This document shows, piece after piece, positions 8,374 to 17,750 of a DNA stretch of 54,505 nt. Every line of letters begins with the position of its first letter. The first letter of the stretch is position 1. Made by a program: the position numbers and the translations under genes. Source of the DNA: Mageeibacillus sp. UBA5747 (lineage in GTDB: Bacteria; Bacillota; Clostridia; Saccharofermentanales; UBA5734). The stretch is taken from assembly GCA_002419145.1 (NCBI GenBank), contig DIFN01000062.1, positions 382 through 54,886 on the forward strand. Direction: 5' to 3'. The notes under the pieces are model-generated. The model was given only the letters and a program-made list of their open reading frames with translations, was not told where the DNA came from and did not search any database.

Positions 8374-10386
8374 GTGAGCCTTATGAAAGCTTTTCACCAA
8401 AGTCGCCAGAGCCGGTATCGCCATCCCTATGGCGCTCTACCGGCTCATTCATTGGTGACGCTTTCGATCAGTATCAGCCACACGCCGGATGAGGCCCAAA
8501 CCGTGACGGGTGTCTACCTGTGCTATGCTTATGGCTTGTACCAGTTCCAGGAGAGCCGTCAGCGTATGGACATCCGCGAGCAATTGGCGCTTTCGGATTC
8601 AGCCGAAGAAGACATGACCGTAGATTATACAACTTCGGTCACCCTGCCATCTGAGCCTGGCCTGTTTTTCTACTGGTTTGAAATCCAGAGCGGTGAGAAC
8701 CGCGTCTATTACACGTGTGACCTCTATGGCGATGGCAGCGGCTGGATCAGCCACCATTATCCCCATTACCAGCCTGGCGACGCCCATCATCCCACCCCTT
8801 TCCAGATTACCGTCTATGAGCCTGGTTTTGCTGTCCCTTCCTGGCTGATCGGGGCTGTCATTTACCAGATTTTCCCCGACCGTTTTCATCGCGACCGCGA
8901 TTTCACGGTGGAGCGATTTGAAAAAGCTGCGCAAAAGCGGCCAGAGCGTTTGTTTCATAAGGAGTGGCAGGAAGAGGTCGATTACCAGGGCAAACCGGAG
9001 ACTGGGTATCTGGCCTGTGATTTTTACGGTGGTTCCCTGGCGGGTATCACGGAGAAACTCGGGTATCTGGAGCAGCTGGGTGTCACGGTCCTGTACCTCA
9101 ATCCGATCTTCGAAGCGCGCTCCAATCACCGCTACGATACGGGTGACTATGAACGGGTCGATCCTTTGCTGGGAAGCAACGCCGACTTGGAGGAGCTGTG
9201 CCGCGAGGCTCTTCAGCATGGGATCCATGTCATGCTGGACGGTGTCTTCAGCCATACGGGTGCAGACAGTCGCTACTTCAATAAATTAGGCCGCTACCCC
9301 GGCAATGGAGCTTTCCAGGAAATGACCGGCCAAGGTCTGTCCTCTTTTTCCGATTGGTATACTTTCCATCGCAAGGGTGAAGATTTGTTCTACGATTCCT
9401 GGTGGGGGTTTCCAGATTTGCCCAATGTCAAGGAACATGACCTGAGTTTTGTCGAATACATCTGTGGTGAAAAGGGTATCCTGCGGACCTGGCTGCGCCG
9501 CGGGGTCAGCGGTTTCAGGCTTGATGTCTCCGATGAACTGCCGGACAGTTTCCTGCGTGAAATCCGTCGCAGCATGCGCAAGGAGCGTCCTGATGCCGCC
9601 ATCCTGGGTGAGGTCTGGGAGAATGCCAGCCACAAGATCAGCTATGGTTCCTACCGGGATTTCTTGTTCGGGCGCACCCATGACAGCATCATGGGCTATC
9701 CGTTCCAGAAAACGCTTCTGGACTGGTTCACCCAGCATATTTCCAGCCATGTCCTGGTTAATCAGCTTGAGTCGATCCGCGAAAGTTATCCTCTGGCTGC
9801 TTTCTATGCCGGGATGAACCTGATCTCCAGTCACGATATTCCGCGGGCCATCACCATCCTGGCTGGCTTGCCTGATCCAGGCAGCCGCGATCTCCAGGCC
9901 AAGACCTTGTTATCACCGCCCGCCCGTCAGCGTGGCCTCGCCTTGCTGCGCCTGTGCTACCTGTTCCAGATCGCCTTTCCCGGCATGGCGGCGATCTATT
10001 ACGGTGATGAAGCAGGACTGGAAGGCTACAGAGACCCTTTCAACCGCCGGACCTATCCTTGGGGCAGGGAAGAAGGCGAGCTGATCGACTGGTACGGCAA
10101 GCTGGGCCAGCTGCGCCGCTCCTGGCCAGTGCTGCAGACAGGACTTGTGCGCCTGACGTATGACAGCGATTCAGTGGTAGTGATCGAACGTTTCCTCGAC
10201 CTCGGTCGGGATGCTTTTGGTCAGATCGTCGATGGACCTGAGCAGGTCCGGGTCGCGATCAATCGCAGCCCTCATCCGGCTCCAGTCCCCTGGAGCGTCA
10301 ACGGTGACCCGTTACCACCCTACGGCGGCATCCTGCAGGCAGAAGCCGTCGAAATCAGAACCGCACTTGAAACGTGTGACCCATGA
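8374..10386 (+). CDS. GH13 alpha-glucosidase/neopullulanase-like hydrolase
   Basis: This 670-residue protein has an N-terminal beta domain of the CBM34 type (about residues 15-150) and a GH13 barrel starting near IYQIFPDRF. Numbering from GTG 8374, nucleophile D384 (GFRLDVSDE), acid/base E413 (LGEVWE) and D488 (SSHDI) are present, so it should be active. No signal peptide is seen, so it probably acts inside the cell on glycogen-derived maltodextrins. The start could be GTG 8374, directly after the glgA stop, or ATG 8383; neither has a strong ribosome site. Cyclomaltodextrinase, neopullulanase and alpha-glycosidase are all possible specificities. Confidence 0.85.
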   Translation: MSLMKAFHQSRQSRYRHPYGALPAHSLVTLSISISHTPDEAQTVTGVYLCYAYGLYQFQESRQRMDIREQLALSDSAEEDMTVDYTTSVTLPSEPGLFFYWFEIQSGENRVYYTCDLYGDGSGWISHHYPHYQPGDAHHPTPFQITVYEPGFAVPSWLIGAVIYQIFPDRFHRDRDFTVERFEKAAQKRPERLFHKEWQEEVDYQGKPETGYLACDFYGGSLAGITEKLGYLEQLGVTVLYLNPIFEARSNHRYDTGDYERVDPLLGSNADLEELCREALQHGIHVMLDGVFSHTGADSRYFNKLGRYPGNGAFQEMTGQGLSSFSDWYTFHRKGEDLFYDSWWGFPDLPNVKEHDLSFVEYICGEKGILRTWLRRGVSGFRLDVSDELPDSFLREIRRSMRKERPDAAILGEVWENASHKISYGSYRDFLFGRTHDSIMGYPFQKTLLDWFTQHISSHVLVNQLESIRESYPLAAFYAGMNLISSHDIPRAITILAGLPDPGSRDLQAKTLLSPPARQRGLALLRLCYLFQIAFPGMAAIYYGDEAGLEGYRDPFNRRTYPWGREEGELIDWYGKLGQLRRSWPVLQTGLVRLTYDSDSVVVIERFLDLGRDAFGQIVDGPEQVRVAINRSPHPAPVPWSVNGDPLPPYGGILQAEAVEIRTALETCDP

Positions 10387-10463
10387 TTGATAGTCTAATA
10401 GCATGAACCTTTTTGGCAGCCGATTTCTGGCATCAAATGAAACAGCAAAAGGAGACCAACACC

Positions 10464-10892
10464 ATGTTTTGTGAAAGCTGCGGCAATCAACTACCCGAAA
10501 ATGCCAAATTCTGCACCGCCTGTGGAGCCACAACCGGGCGCACCCAGGCAGAGACTGCCCAACCGGCTTATACGCCGCCATCATCACCACCGCCACAAAC
10601 AGCCTATATCCACAACACTGCACCCGCCCAGCCATCCTACGCACCGGCAGCAGCCCTGGACACTCCGCTCGGTGTCGGGCAATACATCGGCATGTTTTTC
10701 CTGCTGGCTGTACCGATTCTGAATATCGTTTTATTGTTCAAATGGGCTTTTGGTAAATCTGCCAATCTCAACAAAAAGAACTTTGCCCGCGCCTCCTTGA
10801 TCCTCTCCGCGATTGCCCTGATCTTCTGGATCCTCGCTGGCGGCGCAATCATGGAAATCTTTGACGGCATGATGGGCGGCTACTATTATTGA
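10464..10892 (+). CDS. Zinc-ribbon membrane protein of unknown function
   Basis: This 142-residue protein starts with CESCG...CTACG, a zinc ribbon (zinc_ribbon_2 type) in the first 25 residues. A Pro/Gln/Ala-rich linker follows to about residue 65, then two hydrophobic segments (about 73-95 and 108-132). The ribbon should be cytosolic and the protein anchored in the membrane. ATG 10464 follows AAAGGAG. It stands alone between the glycogen operon and a convergent gene. The architecture is widespread in Firmicutes without a defined function. Confidence 0.8.
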   Translation: MFCESCGNQLPENAKFCTACGATTGRTQAETAQPAYTPPSSPPPQTAYIHNTAPAQPSYAPAAALDTPLGVGQYIGMFFLLAVPILNIVLLFKWAFGKSANLNKKNFARASLILSAIALIFWILAGGAIMEIFDGMMGGYYY

Positions 10893-10912
10893 TCCGAGCC
10901 CGCCTCGGACAT

Positions 10913-13462
10913 TCAGCGGCACAAGACGCGCTGCGACACGATATCCGCAAACAATTCGATCCCATCCGCCTGGGCGACATGGATGACATCCGCCCAGGCT
11001 TTGCTTTGCGGCAACAGTTCCAGCAGATGATTTTCCCGCTTAAGGATTTTCTCCGGCTGATAAATGACTTCCGGCTGGCCGGCAAACAGGGCTACATAGA
11101 AGATCCCCGCCTCAACAAGGTCCTGGAAAAAATGGCTGCCATAGGACAGTTCCGGCACAAACCCGGCTTCCGGAGATGAGACCTCGCAAATGACTGCCAT
11201 CTGACTCAGCTCTGAAAAATGGACAGGAACCCCCAGCGAGGGCGTGGTCGTTCCCCAGCGCCCCGGACCCAGCAGGAGGACCGACTGGCCCTTGAGCCTG
11301 GTGTTGAGTTGGCCAATCTGGCGTGCGATCGAATATTTGTCCCGGTCGGCGAGTGCTTTGTAAGTCTCAGGCCGGACCATGATCACGCTGTCAAAGCGCA
11401 AATGGGTATTGCCACCCATGAAATTGCCACTGGTCGCAAACAAGCAGTCGGCCGTGCCCCCTGCGTCCGGAATGGTCACCGCCTGGCCAAGACCTCGTGT
11501 CTGCAGTGGACGACATTGCAGGAGGTTGACTTTGAAGTGGGCATCGCGGGTGAAATTGGCTGTGAATTCGATATCCACCGGATATGCATAGACTCGTTCG
11601 AGCAAGGTCAGCATCTCTTTCATGACGGCTGGGAAATCTGTCTGGGTCAGCAATTTTTTGAAATCAAACAGATACGGTGTGGGCTGGCCGGAGATGCCGC
11701 GTTCGCGCAGCCAGTTGGCTGTCTCTGTGTCGTAGCTGGCAAACAAGGCCTTGTCGACCTTGATGTCCTGGGTAAAAAGCTCGGACAGGTCCAAGGTAGC
11801 CAGACGGTTGTCCTTGAGAGAAATCAGGTCGGCGCTGTGCTGGGAATATTTTTTCAGGTCACTGGCATTTGTCGGTGGCAGGCGCTGCGGATCGTCGAGG
11901 CAGACGATCCGGGCATAGTCGCCAGCTGTGCGATCGACCGCCCGTGTGCCCAGACCAAAGACCAAACGCAACATCCCGGCTGACATGTCGATGCTTTTGT
12001 CCCAGACATAGAGGTTGGATGAATTGCCGACCCCGGCCACATGCGGGAAAAAGAATTCACCATGCTGGTCACCGGATACGCGCTGGACCAGGATGGCCAT
12101 CTGCTCATCCTGGTCGACCAGACCGCGATTCATCCGGTAGTCGAGGGCGTCCTGATTCATCATGCTGGCGTAGACATCACGGATCGCCTGCTCAAAGGCC
12201 TCGTAACGCTCTTCCGGAGTGCCCTGGTTGGCACAGAAGACGCTCTCATATTTGCCAGCGAAAGCATTGCCAAAATTGTCCTCGAGCAGGGAGCTGGAGC
12301 GGACAATGATCGGGGATTGGCCAAAATACTCAAGCAGCTGGACAAACTGTTCCTGGATATCTTTGGGGAAACGGCCAGTCAGGAGTTTTACCCGCAATTC
12401 CGGTGCATACTGGTAGTAGCCTTCGGTTGTTTTCTGCCGGGTGCGCAGCCGCCACCAGCCGTTCTGCACGATATAGGTGTAGAAGACATCCGCACCGACA
12501 TAGAATGAATCGTGCGGCTCGAGATCAGACTGGAAACGCTCGCCGGCCTCGACTTCGAGAATTTTGCGCGCGACCAGCATGCCGATGCTCTTGCCACCGA
12601 TAAATCCCGTTCCGACCTCGCGCGAGGCGATCGTCAGAATGTCCTGGAGCGTGAAATAGCGGTCACAGAGCTCGAACATCCGCGATTGGCCGCCGATCAG
12701 CATGGACATCAGCTGGCGTTTGACCAGCTGTTGCTCGGCCTTCGTTTCAGTCAATGCTTCGCGGGCTTTGTCGAAAACGATGTCCCAATGGTCTGGCCGG
12801 TTGACGCCGCGCCGGATGCTGCCAAAAAGCTCGGCAACCTCAGAACTGGCCGTCATGCAGATCGCTTCCTGACCCTGGATCAGGTGCGGGAAAAACATCG
12901 TCGGCGAATAACGCTGCCAGACCTTGAGCGGGTGGATGTAGAGTTTGCCATGGACCTGGTAGAGGTCTAAAAGCAGCTGGGTCGTCTCACGGATCCCGGC
13001 TATGGTGGCGAAGGTCGTGACATCACGAACCACCGCAAAATAGGCCACCGTATCCAGCTCGTAGAGGTAGGGGCAGGTGACTTTGAAAAAATTGCCGATC
13101 ATCAGGTCGGAGTGCCAGTCGGTGAGAAGGTCGGTCAGGCAGTCAAAGACGTAGAACGCCTTTTTTCCCGCTTTCTTGACCAGATTGTGCACCTCGGTGG
13201 CAAAACTCTCGAAGCCCTTGCCGGAATCAAGCGTTACAACTTGGATCGCCGGATCCTCAGCCAGCAACGGCTCGTGGCTGCCGAACCGGACATAGATCAG
13301 CCGGCGCTGATCCCGGATCGCCTGGGCCACATAGAGCTGGACCATCCGCCGGTAATCATCTGGCGAATCCACCTGCCAGACCACATTATCACCCAGCCGC
13401 AGCCGGTCAATCACTTCATCAAACCCCGGATGCCCCGTGCTGATTTTGTCGTTGATCCCCAT
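10913..13462 (-). CDS. PEP/pyruvate-binding (PPDK_N) protein with KaiC-like N-terminal domain
   Basis: This 849-residue protein has three parts. The first 250 or so residues resemble a RecA/KaiC domain (STGHPGFDEVIDRLRLGD) but lack a P-loop. The middle is an ATP-grasp domain of pyruvate phosphate dikinase/PEP synthase type, with GGKSIGM, IIVRSSSLLED and a closing LLQCRP. The last 170 or so residues carry a conserved GPGRWGTTTP segment. The phosphohistidine swivel domain and PEP-binding barrel of true PEP synthase are absent, so it is not a complete enzyme. The start at 13462 is preceded by GAGGGGG; the frame stays open upstream without support. It is transcribed divergently from marR. Confidence 0.75.
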   Translation of the reverse strand: MGINDKISTGHPGFDEVIDRLRLGDNVVWQVDSPDDYRRMVQLYVAQAIRDQRRLIYVRFGSHEPLLAEDPAIQVVTLDSGKGFESFATEVHNLVKKAGKKAFYVFDCLTDLLTDWHSDLMIGNFFKVTCPYLYELDTVAYFAVVRDVTTFATIAGIRETTQLLLDLYQVHGKLYIHPLKVWQRYSPTMFFPHLIQGQEAICMTASSEVAELFGSIRRGVNRPDHWDIVFDKAREALTETKAEQQLVKRQLMSMLIGGQSRMFELCDRYFTLQDILTIASREVGTGFIGGKSIGMLVARKILEVEAGERFQSDLEPHDSFYVGADVFYTYIVQNGWWRLRTRQKTTEGYYQYAPELRVKLLTGRFPKDIQEQFVQLLEYFGQSPIIVRSSSLLEDNFGNAFAGKYESVFCANQGTPEERYEAFEQAIRDVYASMMNQDALDYRMNRGLVDQDEQMAILVQRVSGDQHGEFFFPHVAGVGNSSNLYVWDKSIDMSAGMLRLVFGLGTRAVDRTAGDYARIVCLDDPQRLPPTNASDLKKYSQHSADLISLKDNRLATLDLSELFTQDIKVDKALFASYDTETANWLRERGISGQPTPYLFDFKKLLTQTDFPAVMKEMLTLLERVYAYPVDIEFTANFTRDAHFKVNLLQCRPLQTRGLGQAVTIPDAGGTADCLFATSGNFMGGNTHLRFDSVIMVRPETYKALADRDKYSIARQIGQLNTRLKGQSVLLLGPGRWGTTTPSLGVPVHFSELSQMAVICEVSSPEAGFVPELSYGSHFFQDLVEAGIFYVALFAGQPEVIYQPEKILKRENHLLELLPQSKAWADVIHVAQADGIELFADIVSQRVLCR

Positions 13463-13490
13463 GGCAACCCCCTCATTTCCATCTAGGGTT

Positions 13491-13521
13491 ATTATAACCG
13501 ATGCGCAAATGTGCCGATCAA
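13491..13521 (-). promoter_or_regulatory. Possible promoter of the PPDK_N/KaiC-like gene
   Basis: On the minus strand TATAAT is perfect (complement of 13491-13496). A TTGATC -35-like box lies at 13516-13521 with a long 19-bp spacing. The -10 box lies about 28 bases before the start codon and is almost back to back with the marR promoter. Confidence 0.45.
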
Positions 13522-13524
13522 TCA

Positions 13525-13567
13525 TTGACAGCGAGATTGTTTCGTATTATAAAAGTTAAGCAACTTT
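13525..13567 (+). promoter_or_regulatory. marR efflux operon promoter with inverted-repeat operator
   Basis: TTGACA at 13525-13530 and TATAAA at 13548-13553 are separated by 17 bp, a near-consensus promoter. AAAGTT (13552-13557) and AACTTT (13562-13567) form an inverted repeat with a 4-base centre that overlaps the -10 box and the expected start of transcription. This is where a MarR autorepressor would bind. The binding is inferred. Confidence 0.65.
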
Positions 13568-13634
13568 AATATTAAGCAGGTTAAAAACAACATGACCAAC
13601 GATCTGAACCACAAACCCCGTGAGGCGTTTTGCC

Positions 13635-14081
13635 ATGAACAATGACCATGTCGAGAAAATTTATCAGATCATGAAGCAGATGCATATGCTGCGGAGCAAT
13701 ATCCAGCCCGTGGGTGATAATTCGCACAGCGAATTCTTCATGCTCAAGGTGATCTGCAAACACAGCACGCCCCTCGGCCTTTCGATGTCCAATCTCAGTG
13801 AGCTGCTCAAGATCAGCAAACCCGCCGTCTCCCAGATGGTCAATTCGCTGGAGGATAAAGGGTACGTCGAGCGGTTCATGCCAAAATCGGACCGCCGCCT
13901 GGTCCTGGTCCGCCTGACCGAAGCAGGCCAGCAGGGCCTGGACCGTGAAATGCAAGTTTTCACCGACCGCCTGGTCCAGACCTTTGCTAAACTTGGTGAA
14001 GAGGACACAGAGGAACTCTTTCGACTGCTGACCCGTCTGTACAGCATCTTGAAAGACCAGTTCCCGGACAGCCGCTTATGA
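13635..14081 (+). CDS. MarR family transcriptional regulator
   Basis: This 148-residue protein has the MarR winged-helix layout. A helix-turn-helix is visible around LSMSNLSELLKISKPAVSQMVNSLEDKGYVER, followed by the wing (SDRRLVLVRLT) and a C-terminal dimer helix. ATG 13635 has GAGG 9 bases upstream; a GTG at 13620 in the same frame is less likely. Its stop overlaps the first ABC gene as ATGA, so it heads the efflux operon. It probably represses its own promoter until a ligand of the exporter is present. The ligand is unknown. Confidence 0.9.
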   Translation: MNNDHVEKIYQIMKQMHMLRSNIQPVGDNSHSEFFMLKVICKHSTPLGLSMSNLSELLKISKPAVSQMVNSLEDKGYVERFMPKSDRRLVLVRLTEAGQQGLDREMQVFTDRLVQTFAKLGEEDTEELFRLLTRLYSILKDQFPDSRL

Positions 14082-15811
14082 CCAAGCTAGCTCGCTACCT
14101 GATTCCGTACAGCGCCTACCTGCTGTTGGCGGTTGCTCTGCTGTTTCTGCAGGCCAACTGCGATCTGGCCCTGCCGGACTACATGGCCGACATTGTCAAC
14201 ACCGGTGTCATGACTGGCAACATCAATGACATCCTGCAGACCGGAACCAAGATGATCCTGATCACCCTGCTCGGGACCGCGGCTTCGGTCACCGTCGGTT
14301 ACCTGGCTGCCCGCTCGGCCGCGGGCGTGGCGCACGACATCCGCTCAGACCTGTTTCGCAAAGTCGAGCGCTTCACCAATGCCGAATTCGACCAGTTCTC
14401 GACCGCCTCCCTGATCACCCGCACCACCAATGACATCACCCAGATCCAGACCGTCCTGGTCATGATGATCCGGCTGGTGTTCTACGCCCCGATCATGGGC
14501 ATCGGCGGTGTGATCAAGGCGATCTCCAACAGCACCTCGATGTCCTGGGTCATCGGCATTGCCGTCATCTGCCTGCTCGGACTGATCATGATCCTGTTTA
14601 CGACGGTCATGCCCAAATTCAAGCTCATCCAGAAGCTGGTCGACCGCCTGAACCTGGTCAGCCGCGAAAACATCGAAGGCATCCTTGTCATCCGCGCTTT
14701 CAACACCCAGCGCTTTGAAATGGACCGTTTTGACCGTGCCAATCGCGACCTGACCGCCACCAACCTGTTTGTCAACCGCGCCATGATGCTGATGATGCCG
14801 GCGATGATGCTGATTATGAACCTGACCATGGTCACAATTGTCTGGGTGGGAGCCCACCAGGTATCTGCCTTCCGCCTCAATATCGGCGATATGATGGCCT
14901 ACATGCAATATGCGATGCAAATCATCATGGCCTTCCTGATGATGTCGATGATGTTCATCTTGTTCCCCCGTGCCGCCGTTTCCGCCGACCGCGTGGCCCA
15001 GGTGCTCTCCACCGAGCCAAGCATCGTCGACCCGGTCGAACCGGAAAGTTTCAGCGAACCATTCCAGCCGACCATCGAATTCAAAAACGTCAGCTTCCGT
15101 TATCCCGGTGGCCAGGACGATGTCCTGCAGGACGTCAGCTTTGTCGCCCGGGCTGGCCAGACCACGGCCATCATCGGCTCGACCGGCAGCGGCAAATCGA
15201 CCCTGGTCAACTTGATCCTGCGTTTCTATGATGTCACCGCCGGTTCGATCCTGGTCGGCGGCAAAGACATCCGCAAGGTCCTGCGCCGCGACTTGCGGGC
15301 CAGGATTGGTTACGTGCCGCAGAAAAGTGTCCTTTTTTCTGGCACGATCGAATCCAACCTGGCCTACGCCGACCCGGCGACCAGTCTGGACAACCTCGAA
15401 AGAGCTGCCTCGATTGCTCAAGCAACGGAGTTTATCAAGGCCAAGCCGGAAGGCTATGCCAGCACGATCGCCCAAGGCGGCACCAATGTGTCCGGCGGCC
15501 AGAAACAGCGCCTGTCCATTGCCCGCGCCCTGGTCAAAAATGCCCCGATCTATGTGTTTGACGACAGCTTTTCAGCGCTCGACCTCAAGACTGACCGCAA
15601 CCTGCGTGCCGCACTCAAGCGGGAAACCGGTTCCAGCACGGTCCTTCTGGTTGCCCAACGCGTCAGCACAATCTTGAATGCCGAGCAAATCCTGGTCCTT
15701 GAAAACGGCCGGATCGTCGGTCAGGGAACCCACCAGGAACTGATGAAAAGTTGCCCGGTCTACCAGCAGATTGCCCTGTCGCAGCTGACAGAGGAGGAGC
15801 TGGCCCAATGA
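14078..15811 (+). CDS. ABC exporter half-transporter, degenerate-site subunit
   Basis: This 577-residue protein has a six-helix exporter domain (about residues 10-310) fused to an ATPase domain. Walker A has K373 (GSTGSGKST) and the signature is SGGQ at residues 472-475. Walker B reads VFDDS, so Asp496 replaces the catalytic glutamate. Heterodimeric exporters such as BmrC/BmrD, LmrC/LmrD and TM287/288 pair one such degenerate subunit with a normal one, which fits the next gene. Start and stop both overlap neighbours as ATGA, indicating coupled, equimolar synthesis. Confidence 0.92.
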   Translation: MTKLARYLIPYSAYLLLAVALLFLQANCDLALPDYMADIVNTGVMTGNINDILQTGTKMILITLLGTAASVTVGYLAARSAAGVAHDIRSDLFRKVERFTNAEFDQFSTASLITRTTNDITQIQTVLVMMIRLVFYAPIMGIGGVIKAISNSTSMSWVIGIAVICLLGLIMILFTTVMPKFKLIQKLVDRLNLVSRENIEGILVIRAFNTQRFEMDRFDRANRDLTATNLFVNRAMMLMMPAMMLIMNLTMVTIVWVGAHQVSAFRLNIGDMMAYMQYAMQIIMAFLMMSMMFILFPRAAVSADRVAQVLSTEPSIVDPVEPESFSEPFQPTIEFKNVSFRYPGGQDDVLQDVSFVARAGQTTAIIGSTGSGKSTLVNLILRFYDVTAGSILVGGKDIRKVLRRDLRARIGYVPQKSVLFSGTIESNLAYADPATSLDNLERAASIAQATEFIKAKPEGYASTIAQGGTNVSGGQKQRLSIARALVKNAPIYVFDDSFSALDLKTDRNLRAALKRETGSSTVLLVAQRVSTILNAEQILVLENGRIVGQGTHQELMKSCPVYQQIALSQLTEEELAQ

Positions 15812-17664
15812 GTGAGAGTGAGAAAACAAACCAGCCCCGCGGTGGATTTGGCCGGGGCGGCGGCATGGCGCCCGGCGCAGGCGGCAAAGCCAAGGATTTC
15901 GGCAAAACCATGCGCACCATGGCCGGCTATCTGAAACCCCACCGGACAGCCGTTGGCATTGTCCTGATCTTTGCCATTCTTTCGACCGTTTTTACCATCT
16001 TTGGCCCCAAACTCCTGGGCAAAGTGACAACCAAACTCGCGGAAGGTCTGCTGGCGTGGTATGCCCAGACCGGCCTGCTGACCGATTTTGCCTACATCAA
16101 CCGGATTATCCTGCTCCTGATTCTTCTATACATCATCTCGGCTATTTTCTCCTACATCCAGGCTTACATCATGTCCAGTGTCTCGATGAACATCACCTAT
16201 AATCTCAGAAAAAACATCTCGGCCAAGATGAACCGTATCCCGCTGAATTATTACGACACCAGGACCCACGGCGAGATCCTTTCCCGGATCACCAACGACA
16301 TCGACCTGGTCAGCCAGACGCTCAACCAGAGCCTGACCCAACTGATCACCTCCGTCACGTCCATCATCGGCATCCTCGCCATGATGCTGTCCATCAACTG
16401 GCTGATGACCCTGGCTGCCATCCTCGTAATTCCGTCCTCGCTGGCCTTCGTCGGCATCGTGATCAGGCGCTCGCAAGGCTATTTCAGGGCCCAGCAAAAA
16501 TCGCTCGGCCAGATCAACGGCCATGTCGAAGAAATGTACGGTGGCCATAACATTGTCCAGGCCTTCAACGGTGAAAATGATTCGATCGAGACGTTCGAAA
16601 CCGTCAATGACGAGCTCTACCATTCGGCTGTGAGCTCCCAGTTTGTCTCGAGCATCATTCTGCCGGTCATGGGCTTCGTCGGTAATGCCGGCTATGTGCT
16701 GGTCAGCATCCTCGGCGGCTATTTGGCGGTCAAGAAAGTCGTCCAGCTGGGCGATATCCAAGCCTTCATCCAGTACATGCGCTCTTTCACACAGCCGATC
16801 GGCCAGCTCGCCGCCATTTCCAACACCTTGCAGTCGACAGCCGCCGCCGCTGAGCGCGTCTTCGAATTCCTCGATGAAGACGAAGAAGTCCCCGACACGG
16901 CCAGCCCGATCCCGGTCGGCAACATTCAGGGACAGGTGACCTTCCGCGACGTCCAGTTCGGCTATACCAAAGACAAACAAATCATCAAGCATTTCTCGGC
17001 TGACATCAAAGCCGGCCAGCGTGTGGCGATCGTCGGGCCGACCGGCGCCGGCAAGACAACCATCGTCAAGCTGCTGATGCGCTTCTACGAACTCGATGGT
17101 GGGGCGATCACGATTGACGGTTACAACATCACCGACTTCACCCGCGAAGACCTGCGCTCGCTGTTTGGCATGGTGCTACAGGATACCTGGCTCTACAATG
17201 CGTCGATTGCTGATAACATTCGCTACGGCACATTCGAGGCTACGGACGAGGACGTCCGCCAGGCCGCCCGGGCCGCCCACTGCGATGAATTCATCCATGC
17301 CCTGCCCGAAGGTTATGCGACCATCCTCAACGAGGAGACCAGCAATATTTCCCAGGGCCAGAAGCAGCTTCTGACCATTGCCCGCGTCATCTTAAGCAAC
17401 CCGAAAATTCTGATCCTGGACGAAGCGACCTCATCTGTCGACACCCGGACCGAAATCCAGATCCAGAAGGCCATGGAGAACCTGATGAGCAACCGGACCA
17501 GTTTTGTCATTGCCCATCGCCTGTCCACCATCCGTGACGCCAACCTGATTTTCATGATGAAAGATGGCGACATCGTCGAGCAAGGCAACCATAGCGAGCT
17601 GCTCTTGCACAATGGCGCCTATGCCGAACTCTACCGCAGCCAGTTTGAAGGCGAAGAAACCTGA
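15808..17664 (+). CDS. ABC exporter half-transporter, catalytic-site subunit
   Basis: This 618-residue half-transporter starts with a 45-residue Gly/Lys-rich tail, followed by six membrane helices and an ATPase domain. Walker A has K416 (GPTGAGKTT) and Walker B ends with the normal E539 (LILDEATSS). The signature is SQGQ rather than SGGQ, as in the TM288/LmrD-type partner. ATG 15808 overlaps the previous stop, and GAGGAGG lies upstream. With the preceding gene it should form a heterodimeric multidrug- or lipid-type exporter. The 86-base gap to the adaptor gene contains its own AAGGAGG. Confidence 0.92.
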   Translation: MSESEKTNQPRGGFGRGGGMAPGAGGKAKDFGKTMRTMAGYLKPHRTAVGIVLIFAILSTVFTIFGPKLLGKVTTKLAEGLLAWYAQTGLLTDFAYINRIILLLILLYIISAIFSYIQAYIMSSVSMNITYNLRKNISAKMNRIPLNYYDTRTHGEILSRITNDIDLVSQTLNQSLTQLITSVTSIIGILAMMLSINWLMTLAAILVIPSSLAFVGIVIRRSQGYFRAQQKSLGQINGHVEEMYGGHNIVQAFNGENDSIETFETVNDELYHSAVSSQFVSSIILPVMGFVGNAGYVLVSILGGYLAVKKVVQLGDIQAFIQYMRSFTQPIGQLAAISNTLQSTAAAAERVFEFLDEDEEVPDTASPIPVGNIQGQVTFRDVQFGYTKDKQIIKHFSADIKAGQRVAIVGPTGAGKTTIVKLLMRFYELDGGAITIDGYNITDFTREDLRSLFGMVLQDTWLYNASIADNIRYGTFEATDEDVRQAARAAHCDEFIHALPEGYATILNEETSNISQGQKQLLTIARVILSNPKILILDEATSSVDTRTEIQIQKAMENLMSNRTSFVIAHRLSTIRDANLIFMMKDGDIVEQGNHSELLLHNGAYAELYRSQFEGEET

Positions 17665-17750
17665 TTTGCCGAGCGCCATTCCGCCCCGGCCAGACAGCCG
17701 TGAAAAGCACAACATGAACAGACTTTCCAATCCGAAGGAGGATCCTCACC

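Noticed and set aside
14345..15475. Long antisense open frame opposite the first ABC gene
   Set aside because: It is the high-GC shadow of a well-supported gene, with His/Asp-rich composition and no ribosome site. The same applies to other long antisense frames.
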